The translations under genes were made by a program, and so were the position numbers. A DNA stretch of 45,892 bases from NCBI GenBank assembly GCA_023248635.1, contig JAHFED010000051.1, forward strand, positions 1 through 45,892. The letters run 5' to 3'. This DNA comes from Myxococcales bacterium. Lineage in GTDB: Bacteria > Myxococcota > UBA727 > VGSZ01. Positions within the stretch are counted from its first letter, which is position 1. Each line of letters starts with the position of its first letter. Below the pieces are notes generated by a model. The model saw nothing but the letters and a program-made list of their open reading frames with translations. It did not search any database and was not told the DNA's origin. Shown here one piece after another: positions 25,326 through 36,478 of the stretch.

Positions 25326-25761
25326 CCGGAATCTGCACGCGATCGCTCATGCGCTGGCACCAGGCCTCGGTGCAGAGGAAAAACGAGAGCGTGACCTCCA
25401 ACGTCGTCGCCCCGCCCTTCACGCCGCGCAACACCGTGACCACCTCTGGCTCTTTGGCCCCCTTCTCCTTGAGATCTGAGCGTCCGAGCTTCTGCTTGGC
25501 TGGCTTGAGACCGGGATTGTCGACGATGGTGACCTCGAGAGGCGCGTCGGGATGCACCTTCTTGCCGTTCTTCGGCGTGATCTTCAGGCTGAAAGCCCCC
25601 TCGCCTTTGACCTTCACCTTGGCCGCCGTCCCCGACGTGTCGAGGGTGTAGTCATCCTTGGTGGCCTTGTCGTCGGCGACGGGGGCTGCCGAGACGGGAG
25701 ATGCCGCCGCCGCAGTGAGCGGCAGGGCGACGAAAGCGACGACGAGCAGCGCGCGTTTCAT
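25309..25761 (-). CDS. Small secreted protein with a C-x4-C motif
   Basis: A 150-residue protein with a signal peptide (MKRALLVVAFVALPLTAAAA). The mature part is a beta-rich domain ending in LSFFLCTEAWCQRM. Two cysteines four residues apart at the end of such a domain recall the N-terminal domains of DsbD-like proteins, but the match is only suggestive. The ATG at 25761 is preferred; upstream codons add 11 residues without improving the signal. It overlaps the membrane protein gene tail to tail by 17 bases. Confidence 0.75.
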   Translation of the reverse strand: MKRALLVVAFVALPLTAAAASPVSAAPVADDKATKDDYTLDTSGTAAKVKVKGEGAFSLKITPKNGKKVHPDAPLEVTIVDNPGLKPAKQKLGRSDLKEKGAKEPEVVTVLRGVKGGATTLEVTLSFFLCTEAWCQRMSDRVQIPVTVEE

Positions 25762-25811
25762 GGGGGCCTCGGGGGTCAGACATCCTAGCAACACGATCCA
25801 TTCAGCATGCC

Positions 25812-25841
25812 CCTCCCCCTCTCCGCAGAGAGGGCGGGAGG
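25812..25841 (-). terminator. Strong hairpin between aconitase and the secreted protein gene
   Basis: A CCTCCCCCTCTC arm pairs with GAGAGGGCGGGAGG around a CGCA loop, with two single-base bulges. It lies 44 bases after the aconitase stop. The T-run is missing, so it may only partly terminate. Confidence 0.5.
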
Positions 25842-25884
25842 ACGCGCGCGCTGCCGAGGAACCTCCCCCCGGCGACCGGCCGAC

Positions 25885-28173
25885 CTACTTCTGCGCCGCA
25901 ACCATGTTCAGGGCGCTGCCTGCCTTGAACCACTCGATCTGCTCCGCCGACATGGAGTGGTTCACCGAGAACTCGTCTTTGGTGCCATCGTTGTGCTGCA
26001 AGCGGATCTTGAGCGGCTGGCCCGGGGCGAGCTGGGAGAGGCCGACGATGTCGACGACGTCGTCTTCGCGCACCTTGTCGTAGTCCGTGGGGTTGTTGAA
26101 CGTCAGCGGCAACATGCCCTGCTTCTTGAGGTTGCTCTCGTGGATGCGCGCAAAGGAGCGCACCAAGATGGCGCGACCCCCGAGGTGGCGGGGCTCCATC
26201 GCGGCGTGCTCCCGGGAGCTGCCTTCGCCGAAGTTCTCGTCGCCCACCACGATCCAGGGGATGCCCGCTGACTTGTAGGCCCGGGCAACGTCGGGGAAAG
26301 GCTGGCTGACCCGTGGCGCCCCCGCGCCCGCTGCGACCGCGAACGACAGGCCCTCGCCGATCTTGTCGTCGAAGGCGTTGGTGGCGCCGATGTAGAGATT
26401 GTTTGAAATATTATCCAAGTGACCTCGGTAGGTCAGCCACTTTCCCGCCGCCGAAATGTGATCGGTTGTGCATTTTCCCTTGGCTTTCAAAAGCACGCGC
26501 GCGCCGACGACGTCTTTGCCGTCCCAGGGCTTGAAGGGAGCGAGCAGGGCGAGTCGCTTGGACTGGGCATCGACCTTGATCTGCAGCGCGCTGCCGTCGG
26601 CGACGGGACGCACCAGGCCGTCTTTGTCGGTGAGGAAGCCGCTTTTCGGCAGCTCTTCGCCCTTGGGCTCGGGAAACTTGAAGTCCTTGCCGTCGGCGGT
26701 CTTGATCGTATCTGTGCGCGGATCGAAGTCCAGCCGCCCTGAGAAGGCCATGGCTGTGACTTGTTCCGGCGAACCGATGAAAGCGAGAGTATCATTGCTG
26801 CTGTCATTTCGACCGCGGAAATTGCGGTTGAACGACGTCACGATGGCGTTCTTCGTTCCCTTCTTCACATCCTGGCGATCCCACTGGCCGATGCACGGCC
26901 CGCAAGCGTTGGCCAAGACGGTGCCGCCGGCGTCGTCGAAGGTCTTCATCTGCCCATCGCGCTGAATGGTCAGGTGAATGGTCTCGGACCCGGGTGAGAT
27001 GAGGAAGGGCACCTTGGCCTTGAGCCCGGCCTTGAGGGCGGCGTCGGCGAGGCTGGCGGCGCGGGAGACGTCTTCGTAGGAGGAGTTCGTGCACGATCCG
27101 ATGAGCGCCGACGTGATGACCTCGGGGTAGCCCTCGGCTTTGACGGCGGCCTTCATGGCGCTGAGCGGACGCGCGAGGTCGGGCGTGTGCGGTCCGACCA
27201 GATGGGGCTCGAGTGCGTCGAGATCGATCTCGACGACCTGATCGTAGTATTTGGCGGGATCGCCATACACTTCGGCGTCGGCCTGCAGCTCGCTTTTATG
27301 TTGATCGGCGAGGTCGGCCCAGGAGCCGCGGCTGGTGGCCCGCAGGTAGCGCGCCATGGACTCGTCGTAAGGGAACACCGACGTCGTCGCCCCGTGCTCG
27401 GCGCCCATGTTGGCGATGGTGCCTTTGCCCGTCGCTGAGATGCTGGCAGCTCCCGGCCCAAAGAATTCAACAATATGATTTGTACCGCCTTTGACCGTGA
27501 GGATTCCCATGAGCTTGAGGATCACGTCCTTGGCCGCAGTGAAGCCCCTGAGCTTTCCCGTCAGCTTGACGCCGATGACGCCGGGCCAGCGCAGATTGAA
27601 GGGAAAGCCCGCCATGACGTCGACGGCGTCGGCGCCACCGATGCCGATGGCCACCATGCCCAGGCCGCCCGCGTTGGGGGTGTGCGAGTCCGTGCCGATC
27701 ATCATGCCGCCCGGAAAGGCGTAGTTCTCGAGAACGACCTGGTGAATGATGCCGGCGCCGGGCTTCCAAAATCCGAGGCCGTGCTTCTGGCTGACCTGCT
27801 GCAGGAACTCGAAGACCTCTTGGTTTTCGTCGATCGAGCGAAGCAGATCTTTCTTCGCCCCGACCTTGGCCTGAATCAAATGATCGCAGTGCACCGTCGA
27901 CGGCACCGCCACTTCTTTCTTTCCCGCTTGCATGAACTGCAGCAGCGCCATCTGCGCCGTCGCGTCTTGCAGCGCCACGCGATCGGGATGGAGGTTGGCG
28001 TAGCTCTTCTTGCGCACCAGCGGCTTGCCATCTTCGTCGACGGCTTTGTCCATGTGCGCGACCAGGATCTTCTCCGTGAGCGTCAAGGGCCGACCGAAGG
28101 CCTGGCGGGCTTCGGTGTGCCGCTGCTTCATCGTTGCGTAGGTTTTTTGGATGAGCTCGACGCCGTCGATCAT
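25885..28173 (-). CDS. acn: Aconitate hydratase (mitochondrial-type)
   Basis: A 762-residue aconitase, similar in length to the eukaryotic mitochondrial branch rather than the longer AcnA (about 890). It converts citrate to isocitrate in the TCA cycle. The [4Fe-4S] cysteines lie in [14 protein letters not shown] and [10 protein letters not shown]. Other landmarks are [33 protein letters not shown] and [15 protein letters not shown]. The start is ATG 28173, with an AGGGAGC site before it. It stands apart from the Fe-S assembly operon about 10 kb away. Codon choice is relaxed around 26400-26480 and 26745-26830. Confidence 0.95.
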   Translation of the reverse strand: MIDGVELIQKTYATMKQRHTEARQAFGRPLTLTEKILVAHMDKAVDEDGKPLVRKKSYANLHPDRVALQDATAQMALLQFMQAGKKEVAVPSTVHCDHLIQAKVGAKKDLLRSIDENQEVFEFLQQVSQKHGLGFWKPGAGIIHQVVLENYAFPGGMMIGTDSHTPNAGGLGMVAIGIGGADAVDVMAGFPFNLRWPGVIGVKLTGKLRGFTAAKDVILKLMGILTVKGGTNHIVEFFGPGAASISATGKGTIANMGAEHGATTSVFPYDESMARYLRATSRGSWADLADQHKSELQADAEVYGDPAKYYDQVVEIDLDALEPHLVGPHTPDLARPLSAMKAAVKAEGYPEVITSALIGSCTNSSYEDVSRAASLADAALKAGLKAKVPFLISPGSETIHLTIQRDGQMKTFDDAGGTVLANACGPCIGQWDRQDVKKGTKNAIVTSFNRNFRGRNDSSNDTLAFIGSPEQVTAMAFSGRLDFDPRTDTIKTADGKDFKFPEPKGEELPKSGFLTDKDGLVRPVADGSALQIKVDAQSKRLALLAPFKPWDGKDVVGARVLLKAKGKCTTDHISAAGKWLTYRGHLDNISNNLYIGATNAFDDKIGEGLSFAVAAGAGAPRVSQPFPDVARAYKSAGIPWIVVGDENFGEGSSREHAAMEPRHLGGRAILVRSFARIHESNLKKQGMLPLTFNNPTDYDKVREDDVVDIVGLSQLAPGQPLKIRLQHNDGTKDEFSVNHSMSAEQIEWFKAGSALNMVAAQK

Positions 28174-28402
28174 GGGGGCTCCCTGGAGTTCTTTCTGAGG
28201 TTGGCGAGGCATAGCAAGAAAGTTTGGGCGTTGGAGGGCCGCTTCTCCTCGATTGCTCGGGCCTTTTTTCCGGCGCGGGCGCAGCGCTTCGTGCGGAGAA
28301 GGCCGCCGGCCGGGCCACGGGGGGAGATGGCTCGCCCCGCGCGGCGAGAGATCGCGCCGGCATCACGCGCAGCACCCGCGCCCAGCTCATCAAACGAAGC
28401 CC
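28174..28402. other. Intergenic region upstream of aconitase
   Basis: About 230 bases between the DUF475 stop and the aconitase start. It contains a six-base T-run on the plus strand (28263-28268) after a GGGCC, but no gene ends there. The aconitase promoter should lie here; no clear hexamers were recognised. Confidence 0.4.
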
Positions 28403-29485
28403 TTAGGTCGTCGCCGGAGGTTCGGCCTCTTCGTCTTCTTTTGGATCATCTTTGTGCGCTTTATTGTAGGAGAGAGAGCTCAGCAGAGCGATGCCGATGA
28501 AGCCGGCCCCCAAGAGGCCAGTCACCAGCTCGGGAATCTCCATGAAGGTCTTCAGGAACATGATCACGGCGAGAGAAAGGATTGCGTAGAAGGCGCCATG
28601 TTCGAGGTATCGATATTCTGTCAGAGTGCCTTTGTCGACGAGCATGATCGTTAGGCTGCGCACGAACATCGCGCCGACGCCGAGGCCGATGGCGATGACG
28701 AAGAGATTGTTCGAGAGGGCGAAGGCGCCGATGACCCCGTCGAAGCTGAAGCTGGCGTCGAGCACCTCGAGATAGAGGAAGGAGGCCAGGCCCGCCTTCG
28801 CCGTCGCCGCCCCCGCCACCGACTCGGGGTCCAGAAAGGCGCCGATGCCGTCGACGGCGATGTAGGTGAGCAGTCCGAAGATGCCGGCGACGATGAAGAC
28901 CATGCTCTCGTGCTCGGGCAGCTGCAGCGACACGCCGTAGATCACCAAGAGCACCACACCGAGCTGTACGGCGTCGACGCGACCAAGGGCCGCCAGCGGC
29001 TTCTCGACGATGGCGATCCAGTGCACGTCTTTTTCGGAGTCGAGAAAGTGCTTCAGGCCGACCATGGCCAAGAACGCGCCGCCGAAGGCCGAGAGGGAGA
29101 TGTGCGCGCTCTCGAGGACCCTTTGGTATTCCTCGGGTCGGTTGACAGCGAGGTCGACGGCGTCGATGGGGCCCAACTTGCCGATGATCGACACGATCAC
29201 CAGCGGGAACAAGATGCGCATGCCGAACACAGCGATGGCGATGCCCCAGGTGATGAAGCGCTGGCGCCAGACCGGTGGCATCCCCGCGAGCACCTTCGCG
29301 TTGACGACGGCGTTGTCGAAGGAGAGCGACACCTCGAGCACGCTCAACACGCCAATGATGAAGGCGTAGCGCAAGGCGCCCGTCATCGTGCCCGTGGCCG
29401 AGAAGCCCAGGCCGGCGCCGACGAGGAGGCCGACGACGGTCAACACCGCAGAGCCTTTGAAGTACCTGAAGTTCCCGCTCATCAT
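28403..29485 (-). CDS. DUF475/TerC-superfamily membrane protein
   Basis: A 360-residue protein with about nine membrane segments. The signature VLEVSLSFDNAVVNAKVL (about residues 48-65) and its mirror LEVLDASFSFDGVIGAFAL place acidic residues within helices, the hallmark of TerC/DUF475 proteins. They are thought to handle metal ions at the membrane, with Mn export proposed for relatives. The C-terminus is acidic and disordered. Two ATGs at 29485 and 29482 are equally possible. It is divergent from the receiver gene. Confidence 0.88.
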   Translation of the reverse strand: MMSGNFRYFKGSAVLTVVGLLVGAGLGFSATGTMTGALRYAFIIGVLSVLEVSLSFDNAVVNAKVLAGMPPVWRQRFITWGIAIAVFGMRILFPLVIVSIIGKLGPIDAVDLAVNRPEEYQRVLESAHISLSAFGGAFLAMVGLKHFLDSEKDVHWIAIVEKPLAALGRVDAVQLGVVLLVIYGVSLQLPEHESMVFIVAGIFGLLTYIAVDGIGAFLDPESVAGAATAKAGLASFLYLEVLDASFSFDGVIGAFALSNNLFVIAIGLGVGAMFVRSLTIMLVDKGTLTEYRYLEHGAFYAILSLAVIMFLKTFMEIPELVTGLLGAGFIGIALLSSLSYNKAHKDDPKEDEEAEPPATT

Positions 29486-29775
29486 CCATCCCGTGGTTGA
29501 GGCGGCTGAAGCCGCTGGCGGCGGATCCTACACGGCTTGGGACGAGCGCGGTCTGCGCAGCTGGGCAAAGCGCCCGCTTGCGCGCCCGAATGGCCGCCTG
29601 GGGTCACAGCCCAAACCAAGGGGTTCCACCGCCGTCGATGCTGAGGGTGTTTCGCCCGAATCCTCGTCGTCGAAAGGGCAAAGAGCCGTGGTCGAAGCAG
29701 CTCGCCTTTTGAGCGGAGCAACACTAGATCTCCCTTCCTTCGACGCACGGCGGCGCCTCCAGCTCGGGAACCGAA
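29486..29775. other. Divergent intergenic region, DUF475/receiver
   Basis: 290 bases with no supported gene. A small GCGGCT-GA-AGCCGC palindrome occurs near 29503. Promoters for both flanking units should lie here but no convincing hexamers were seen. Confidence 0.5.
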
Positions 29776-30225
29776 TTGACGCAGCTCCTTCTCGTGGAAG
29801 ATGACGAAGACATCCGCGAGACCTTCGCGGACGTGCTGCGCGACAACGCCTACGACGTCGTCGAAGCTCCCAATGGTCGGGTCGCTCTCAACCTTTTGCA
29901 GGCCGGCCTGCGTCCCCGCTTGATCCTCCTCGACTACGCGATGCCGGTGATGGACGGCGCCGAATTCCGCGCGCGCCAGCTCGCCGACCCCGCGCTCACC
30001 GAGGTCCCCGTCGTGCTGATGACGGCCGCCACCGGGGTGCAGGCCATCGCCGACGCCCTCCGTCCGGATTTCTTGCTGCGCAAGCCCTTCAGCCTGAAGG
30101 AGCTGTTTTCGACCCTGGCGGTGGCTCTCGCCAACAGCGCCGCAAATCGACGACCAGCCACCGTTGCTGCGCCACCCGGCTTCGTCGACGTCGTCGTCTC
30201 CGCCAAGAAGGGAATGCTAGAATGA
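29776..30225 (+). CDS. CheY-like response regulator receiver protein
   Basis: A 149-residue single receiver domain with acidic pocket LVEDDED, phospho-acceptor Asp in LILLDYAMPVMDG (about residue 55), a Thr in LMTAATG and Lys in LRKPF. A tail of about 30 residues has no known output domain. The start is TTG 29776, since no ATG fits. Its stop overlaps the ATG of the large kinase gene (ATGA), so the receiver is a likely partner of that kinase. Confidence 0.9.
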   Translation: MTQLLLVEDDEDIRETFADVLRDNAYDVVEAPNGRVALNLLQAGLRPRLILLDYAMPVMDGAEFRARQLADPALTEVPVVLMTAATGVQAIADALRPDFLLRKPFSLKELFSTLAVALANSAANRRPATVAAPPGFVDVVVSAKKGMLE

Positions 30226-33200
30226 CCATTGCCTCGTCTCGCTCGAGCTCGCGCAGCGACCTCTCCGCGCCGGTCCGCCCGACGCCGAAGGGCAAGAGTG
30301 AGAGCAGGGGCAAGGGCAAGAAAGGCAGCGCTCTCGCCAAGGCCAAGCGCCTGCCGAGAGGCGACGACGATCGCACCGCCAACCCCCAAGCCTCCAACGC
30401 CGCCCCCGACGACGGAGAATGGAGCAATCTGTCGAAGGCCGCGCAGATGGAGATCGAGGCGCTGGTCGAGGTGCTGAAGGCGGTCAAGGCCGGGGACTTC
30501 GAGGCGCGCCTCCCCTACAACCGCAATGGCATCTTGAGCCGCGCCGGCGAGCTTGTGAACGACATCGTCGGGCTCAACGAGCACCTCGCTGGCGAGCTGA
30601 CGCGCGTCGGCAGGATCGTCGGGCGGGAAGGTCGCATGGCCGAACGCGCCTCCATGGGGCCAGCCAAGGGCGCGTGGGCCAGCAGCGCAAACGCTGTCAA
30701 CCAACTCATAGGCGACCTCGTCGCGCCCACCAACGAAGTCGCCCGCGTCATCACAGCTGTCGCCAAGGGGGACCTGTCCGAAAAGATGGTGCTGGAGATC
30801 GATGGCCGACCGGTGCGAGGCGAGTTTCTGCGCATCGGCACCACCGTGAACAGCATGGTCGACCAACTGAATTCCTTCGCCGCCGAAGTCACGCGCGTCG
30901 CCAAAGAAGTCGGCAACGAAGGCAAGCTGGGCGGTCAAGCAGACGTCAAAGGCGTGTCGGGCACCTGGAAAGACCTCACGGAAAACGTCAACGGCCTGGC
31001 TGCCAATCTCACCGCCCAGGTGCGCAACATCGCCAAGGTCACCACCGCCGTCGCCAAAGGCGACCTCTCTCAATCCATCACCGTCGACGCACGGGGCGAA
31101 ATCCTCGAGCTCAAAAACACCATCAACGTGATGGTCGACCAGCTCTCGTCCTTCGCTGCCGAGGTCACCCGTGTGGCCAAGGAGGTTGGCACCGAGGGGA
31201 AGCTCGGCGGTCAGGCCGAGGTCAAGGGCGTCTCGGGCACCTGGAAAGATCTGACCGACAACGTCAACGGCCTGGCTGCCAACCTCACCGCCCAGGTGCG
31301 CAACATCGCCAAGGTCACCACTGCTGTGGCCAACGGCGACCTCTCGCAGAAGATCACGGTCGATGCCCGCGGCGAGGTCTATGAGCTCAAGAACACCATC
31401 AACACGATGGTCGACACGCTGCGTTGGTTCTCGCTCGAGGTCACGCGCGTTGCCAAGGAGGTGGGCTCCGAAGGCAAGCTTGGTGGACAAGCCGACGTCA
31501 GAGGCGTCGCCGGCACCTGGCGCGACCTCACCGACAACGTCAACGGGCTCGCGGGCAACCTCACCGCGCAGGTGCGCAACATCGCCAAGGTCACCACCGC
31601 CGTCGCCAACGGCGACCTCTCGCAAAAGATCACCGTCGACGCCAAGGGCGAGATCGACGAGTTGAAGAGCACCATCAACACCATGGTGGACACGCTGCGG
31701 TCCTTCGCCGCCGAGATCACGCGCGTCGCCAAAGAGGTCGGCTCCGAGGGCAGATTGGGGGGTCAGGCCAACGTCAAAGGCGTCGCCGGCAGCTGGAAGG
31801 ACCTCACCGACAACGTCAACTCCATGTCGAGCAACCTGAGCGTGCAGCTGCGGGATGTGTCCAAGGTCGCCGTCGCCGTGGCCAATGGCGATCTCTCCCA
31901 GAAGATCACCGTCGACGTCAGAGGCGAGGTCCTCGAGATCAAGAACGTCATGAACAAGATGGTGGAGCAGCTGAGCTCCCTCGCCGCCGAAGTCACCCGG
32001 GTGGCGCGCGAGGTCGGCTCCGAGGGCAAGCTCGGCGGGCAGGCCGACACCAAGGGCATGGCCGGCACCTGGAAAGATCTGACGAGCTCGGTGAACGGGC
32101 TCGCAGCCAACCTCACCCTGCAGCTGCGCGACGTCTCCAAGGTCGCCACGGCCCTGGCCAATGGCGATCTGACCCAAAAGGTCACCGTCAGCGTCAACGG
32201 CGAGCTGCTGCAGATCAAAGACGTCTTCAACGCCCTCGTCGACACGCTGCGCTCCTTCTCCGTTGAGGTCACGCGGGTGACCAAAGAGATTGGCACCGAG
32301 GGAAAGCTCGGCGGACACGCCGACGTCAAAGGCGCCGCCGGCACTTGGAGAGACCTCACCGACAACATCAACGGCCTGGCCACCACGCTCACGGTCCAGG
32401 TGCGCAACATCGCCCTGGTGACGACGGCTGTGGCCAACGGCGACCTGTCGCAAAAAACCACCGTCGACGCGCGCGGTGAAATATTTGAGCTGAAGAACAC
32501 CATCAACATCATGGTGGATCAGCTCCGGTCATTCGCCGCCGAGATGACCCGCGTGGCCAAGGAGGTCGGCACCGAGGGCAAGCTCGGCGGCCAGGCCGAC
32601 GTCAAAGGCGTTTCCGGCACCTGGCGAGATCTCACCGACAACGTCAACGTACTCGCGGCCAACGTGACGACCCAGGTGCGCAACATCGCCAAGGTCACCA
32701 CTGCCATCGCGCGTGGGGATCTCTCCCAGAAGATCACCGTCGAGGCGAGGGGCGAAATTTCGGAGCTGAAGCACACGATCAACTCGATGGTTGATCAGCT
32801 CAATTCGTTTACAGCCGAAGTGAGCCGCGTCGCCAAAGAGGTCGGCACCGAGGGCAAGCTCGGCGGGCAGGCCGACGTCAAAGGCGTCTCCGGCAGCTGG
32901 AAGGACCTGACCGACAACGTCAACACCATGGCGTCCAACCTCACCGTGCAGCTGCGCGACGTGTCGAGAGTCTCCACCGCCATCGCCAACGGCGACCTGG
33001 GACAGAAGGTCACCGTCGACGTCAAAGGCGAGATCCTTCAGATCAAAGACGTCATCAACAAGATGGTGGACCAGCTTTCGTCGTTCGCCTCGGAGGTCAC
33101 GCGCGTGGCCAAAGAGGTCGGCACCGAGGGCAAGCTCGGGGGCCAAGCCGACGTCAAAGGCGTCTCGGGTACTTGGAAGGATCTCACCGACAACGTGAAC

Positions 33201-35762
33201 GTCATGGCCACCAACCTGACCAAGCAAGTGCGCGGCATCGTCAAGGTCGTCACCGCCGTCGCCACCGGCGATCTCTCGCAGAAGTTCGTGCTCGAAGCCA
33301 AGGGCGAGGTCGCCGCCCTCGCCGAGACGATCAACAACATGACCGACACCCTGCGCATCCTGGCCGAGCAGGTGACGGGCGTGGCCCGCGAGGTGGGCAT
33401 CGAAGGCAAGCTCGGTGGCCAGGCCCATGTGCCGGGAGCGGCCGGCACATGGCGCGACCTCACCGACAACGTGAACTTCATGGCCAACAGCCTCACCGGC
33501 ATCGTGAAGGTCGTTACCGCCGTCGCCAACGGTGACCTGTCGCAGAAGTTCGCTCTCGAAGCCAAGGGCGAGGTGGCTGCTCTGGCGGTAACGATCAACA
33601 ACATGACCGACACGCTGCGCACCTTCGCCGATCAGGTGACGACGGTGGCCCGCGAAGTCGGCATCGAGGGCAAGCTCGGCGGGCAAGCCAAAGTCCCGGG
33701 CGCCGCCGGCACCTGGCGCGACCTCACCGACAACGTCAACCAGCTGGCCGGCAACTTGACCTCCCAGGTGCGCGCCATCGCCGAGGTGTCGACGGCGGTG
33801 ACCAAGGGCGACCTCACGCGATCGATCACCGTGCAGGCCCAGGGCGAGGTCGCGGCTCTCAAAGACAACGTCAACCAGATGATCTTGAACCTGCGTGGCA
33901 CCACCGAGAAAAACACCGGCCAAGACTGGCTGAAGACCAACCTCGCCAAGTTCTCGGTGATGATGCAGGGACAGCGCAACATCGTATCCGTGGCCCAGCT
34001 GATCATGTCGGAGCTGACGCCCGTCGTCGACGCCCAGCATGGCGGCTTCTACATGATGGAGACGAACGACAAGCTCGAGGCCGTGCTGAACCTCGTCGCC
34101 TCTTATGGTTTTACCGCGCGCAAGAGCTTGGCCCACACCTACAAGCTGAAGGAGAGCTTGGTCGGTCAATGCGCCTACGAGAAAAAACGCATCCTGCTCA
34201 GCGACGTCCCCGACGGCTTCATGGTCATCGCCACCGGTCTGGGGGAGGCCCCGCCCCGCAGCTGCGTCGTCTTGCCCGTGCTCTTTGAGGGCGAGGTGAA
34301 AGCCGTGATCGAGCTGGCCTCTTTCACCACCTTCTCGGTCAACCACCTGAGCTTCCTCGACCAGCTCATGGACAGCGTCGGCGTCATGCTGAACATGATT
34401 TCGTCGTCGATGCGAACCGAAGAGCTGCTGGCCGAGCTCAAGCGTTCAAATGGTGAGCTCGAGGCCCAAGCCAGCGAGCTGAACGAAAAGGCCCAGCTGC
34501 TCGAGGTGAAGAACAACGAAGTCGAGCTCGCGTCGCGCAGCCTCGAGGAAAAGGCGGAACAGCTCCAGCTCATCTCCAAATACAAGTCGGAGTTCCTGGC
34601 CAACATGTCGCACGAGCTTCGCACGCCGCTCAACAGCCTGCTCATCCTCTCTAGGATGTTGGCCGATAACAAAGACGGCAACCTGACGGCCGAACAAGTG
34701 AAATTCGCCAGCACCGTCTACAGCTCAGGCAACGATCTGCTCGGCCTGATCAATGAGATCCTCGATCTGTCGAAGGTCGAGGCCGGCAAGATGCCTATCT
34801 ACCCCCAAGAGACGCGCATAGAAGAGGTGAAGGATTATATCGAGTCCGCTTTCCGTCACGTTGCCGAGCAAAAAGGACTGTTGTTTGAGAGCACGCTCGA
34901 TCCCAATCTCCCTGTGCTGATTCATACCGACGCAAACCGCCTGCATCAAGTGCTCAAGAACCTGCTTTCTAATGCGTTCAAATTTACATCGGCAGGCAGC
35001 GTACGACTGCGCGTCGGCGCGGCCGTCGACGGCCTCGGCCAGGTCGTCGACGACATGGTCGCTTTCTCGGTGACAGACACCGGCATCGGCATTCCACCAG
35101 AAAAACAGAAGCTCATCTTCGAGGCGTTCCAGCAGGCCGACGGCACCACGAGCCGCAAATACGGCGGCACCGGGCTCGGGCTCACCATCAGCCGCGAGAT
35201 CGCGCGCTTGCTCGGCGGCTCGATCCAGGTTCGCAGTGAGCTCGGCATCGGCAGCACGTTCACCTTGCTGCTTCCGCGCAGTTACTCCGGTGAAGAGCCG
35301 CTGCTCGACGTCGACGAAAAACCCGTGCGCAGCGAAGGCGCGCCCTCTTTGCCCCTGCCGGCCGACGCGAGCTTCGCTGGGGTCAAGGTGCTGCTCATCG
35401 ACGACGATATCCGCAACATCTTTGCGCTGCACAGCTTGTTGAGCTCGCGCGGGGCCGTCGTGTTGCACGCCGAGAATGGGCGCCTGGGCATCGAGAAGCT
35501 GCGGCAGAACCCCGACATCGACGTCGTCTTGATGGACACCATGATGCCGGAGATGGATGGGCTGGCAGCGATTCAGAGCATTCGCCAAGAGCCCCGCTTC
35601 TGCGATCTCGTCATCATCTCCTTGACGGCGCAAGCGATGAAGGGCGACCGGGAGAAGGCGTTGGGTTCAGGAGCCAACGACTACGTGACCAAGCCCGTCG
35701 AAGGCGAGAGCCTGCTCAGCGTGCTGCACAGCTGGATCACCAAAGCGCGCAAGCTGTCCTGA
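30222..35762 (+). CDS. Poly-HAMP hybrid histidine kinase (about 25 HAMP units)
   Basis: An 1846-residue soluble hybrid kinase without membrane segments. Residues 1-75 are basic and disordered. About 80-1235 hold about 25 HAMP-type units, mostly alternating pairs ([10 protein letters not shown] type and [12 protein letters not shown] type) in 92-residue blocks. A GAF domain (about 1250-1395), a coiled coil, and HisKA with [12 protein letters not shown] (His1464) follow. The ATPase domain has [21 protein letters not shown] and GGTGLGL, and a C-terminal receiver has its Asp in [13 protein letters not shown] (Asp1772). Poly-HAMP kinases are known from bacteria and from fungal group III osmosensors; 25 units is at the long end. 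It is coupled to the receiver gene upstream. Confidence 0.95.
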   Translation: MTIASSRSSSRSDLSAPVRPTPKGKSESRGKGKKGSALAKAKRLPRGDDDRTANPQASNAAPDDGEWSNLSKAAQMEIEALVEVLKAVKAGDFEARLPYNRNGILSRAGELVNDIVGLNEHLAGELTRVGRIVGREGRMAERASMGPAKGAWASSANAVNQLIGDLVAPTNEVARVITAVAKGDLSEKMVLEIDGRPVRGEFLRIGTTVNSMVDQLNSFAAEVTRVAKEVGNEGKLGGQADVKGVSGTWKDLTENVNGLAANLTAQVRNIAKVTTAVAKGDLSQSITVDARGEILELKNTINVMVDQLSSFAAEVTRVAKEVGTEGKLGGQAEVKGVSGTWKDLTDNVNGLAANLTAQVRNIAKVTTAVANGDLSQKITVDARGEVYELKNTINTMVDTLRWFSLEVTRVAKEVGSEGKLGGQADVRGVAGTWRDLTDNVNGLAGNLTAQVRNIAKVTTAVANGDLSQKITVDAKGEIDELKSTINTMVDTLRSFAAEITRVAKEVGSEGRLGGQANVKGVAGSWKDLTDNVNSMSSNLSVQLRDVSKVAVAVANGDLSQKITVDVRGEVLEIKNVMNKMVEQLSSLAAEVTRVAREVGSEGKLGGQADTKGMAGTWKDLTSSVNGLAANLTLQLRDVSKVATALANGDLTQKVTVSVNGELLQIKDVFNALVDTLRSFSVEVTRVTKEIGTEGKLGGHADVKGAAGTWRDLTDNINGLATTLTVQVRNIALVTTAVANGDLSQKTTVDARGEIFELKNTINIMVDQLRSFAAEMTRVAKEVGTEGKLGGQADVKGVSGTWRDLTDNVNVLAANVTTQVRNIAKVTTAIARGDLSQKITVEARGEISELKHTINSMVDQLNSFTAEVSRVAKEVGTEGKLGGQADVKGVSGSWKDLTDNVNTMASNLTVQLRDVSRVSTAIANGDLGQKVTVDVKGEILQIKDVINKMVDQLSSFASEVTRVAKEVGTEGKLGGQADVKGVSGTWKDLTDNVNVMATNLTKQVRGIVKVVTAVATGDLSQKFVLEAKGEVAALAETINNMTDTLRILAEQVTGVAREVGIEGKLGGQAHVPGAAGTWRDLTDNVNFMANSLTGIVKVVTAVANGDLSQKFALEAKGEVAALAVTINNMTDTLRTFADQVTTVAREVGIEGKLGGQAKVPGAAGTWRDLTDNVNQLAGNLTSQVRAIAEVSTAVTKGDLTRSITVQAQGEVAALKDNVNQMILNLRGTTEKNTGQDWLKTNLAKFSVMMQGQRNIVSVAQLIMSELTPVVDAQHGGFYMMETNDKLEAVLNLVASYGFTARKSLAHTYKLKESLVGQCAYEKKRILLSDVPDGFMVIATGLGEAPPRSCVVLPVLFEGEVKAVIELASFTTFSVNHLSFLDQLMDSVGVMLNMISSSMRTEELLAELKRSNGELEAQASELNEKAQLLEVKNNEVELASRSLEEKAEQLQLISKYKSEFLANMSHELRTPLNSLLILSRMLADNKDGNLTAEQVKFASTVYSSGNDLLGLINEILDLSKVEAGKMPIYPQETRIEEVKDYIESAFRHVAEQKGLLFESTLDPNLPVLIHTDANRLHQVLKNLLSNAFKFTSAGSVRLRVGAAVDGLGQVVDDMVAFSVTDTGIGIPPEKQKLIFEAFQQADGTTSRKYGGTGLGLTISREIARLLGGSIQVRSELGIGSTFTLLLPRSYSGEEPLLDVDEKPVRSEGAPSLPLPADASFAGVKVLLIDDDIRNIFALHSLLSSRGAVVLHAENGRLGIEKLRQNPDIDVVLMDTMMPEMDGLAAIQSIRQEPRFCDLVIISLTAQAMKGDREKALGSGANDYVTKPVEGESLLSVLHSWITKARKLS
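30636..33890 (+). repeat. Tandem 276-base repeats encoding paired HAMP units
   Basis: The GGCACCGAGGGCAAGCTCGG-like core recurs near 30911, 31187, 31463, 31739, 32015, 32291, 32567, 32843, 33119 and 33395, exactly 276 bases (92 codons) apart. It recurs again about 264 bases later, where four residues are missing. Copies differ by synonymous and conservative changes, so they are old duplications, but they are similar enough for recombination to change copy number in frame. Confidence 0.9.
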
Positions 35763-35815
35763 CTGCGGGAGCACGCGTCATCCGCAGCCGTCGGCGACGG
35801 TGCTACCCTGTTCCC

Positions 35816-36478
35816 GTGCTCGATCCGCCCCCGCGACGACGACGACGGCATCTGGTTGCGGCCTTCGCTCTCCTGCACGTGCTCTCTTGTTGCGCCGCGG
35901 CGCTGCCCAATCCCGCGGCCGGCCTGCGTCGGAGCGTGTGGCGCGATCCCCGCGTGCAGGATGAGATTTCGTCGTGGGCCCTCGCGCTCGGCACGGACCG
36001 TAACTCGCTGCAGCACTCGCTCTTCGACCTCGCCCACCATTGGCAAGAGGCCCGCACCGCGCTGCTCACCCCGCTGCGCCCCTACCTGAAGCTCAGCGGC
36101 CTCACCCAGGGCTGGGTCGTCTTCGTCGCCGGCACCCGACACGCCGATCGCTTCGAGGTCGTCGCCCGCGACGATGCCGGTCGCACGCGCCAGCTCTACC
36201 TGCGCGGTGACGACGAGCACCAATGGCAAGCCCGTCTGCTCGAGAGCCAAGCGTGGCGCAACGTCACGTTCACGGCGAGCTGGCCCGACGGACCCAGTCG
36301 ACGCTGGCGCCAGCGCATGTGCCGAGTGCTCGCGGCCCGCGCCTTCGCCGTCGACGCAACCCTCACCACCATCGAGTGCGCCCATTGGCGCCGAAGGAAC
36401 GCGAAACCCTCGAGCGGGGCTGTCGAGGCCGAAGAACGGGTCAACGTCGTCGTCGTCCCCCGCCCGGCGGCGTCATGA
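35816..36478 (+). CDS. Membrane-anchored unknown protein, partner of HTTM gene
   Basis: A 220-residue protein starting at GTG 35816. An Arg-rich n-region precedes a hydrophobic segment (HLVAAFALLHVLSCCAAAL), which fits a signal peptide or anchor. The rest includes GWVVFVAGTRHADRFEVVAR and a basic C-terminal half. No family was recognised. The stop overlaps the HTTM gene start (ATGA), and a small gene next to an HTTM gene is an arrangement seen in other bacteria, so a shared membrane role is inferred. Confidence 0.75.
   Translation: MLDPPPRRRRRHLVAAFALLHVLSCCAAALPNPAAGLRRSVWRDPRVQDEISSWALALGTDRNSLQHSLFDLAHHWQEARTALLTPLRPYLKLSGLTQGWVVFVAGTRHADRFEVVARDDAGRTRQLYLRGDDEHQWQARLLESQAWRNVTFTASWPDGPSRRWRQRMCRVLAARAFAVDATLTTIECAHWRRRNAKPSSGAVEAEERVNVVVVPRPAAS

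Noticed and set aside
28240-28270. Terminator at the GGGCC-TTTTTT on the plus strand
   Set aside because: No adequate stem and no plus-strand gene ends there.
29934-32453. 839-codon minus-strand ORF opposite the HAMP array
   Set aside because: It mirrors the tandem repeats of the kinase gene; GC bias keeps the opposite frame open.
30636-33890. CRISPR-like regular repeats
   Set aside because: The 276-base repeats are coding, without short identical repeats and unique spacers.
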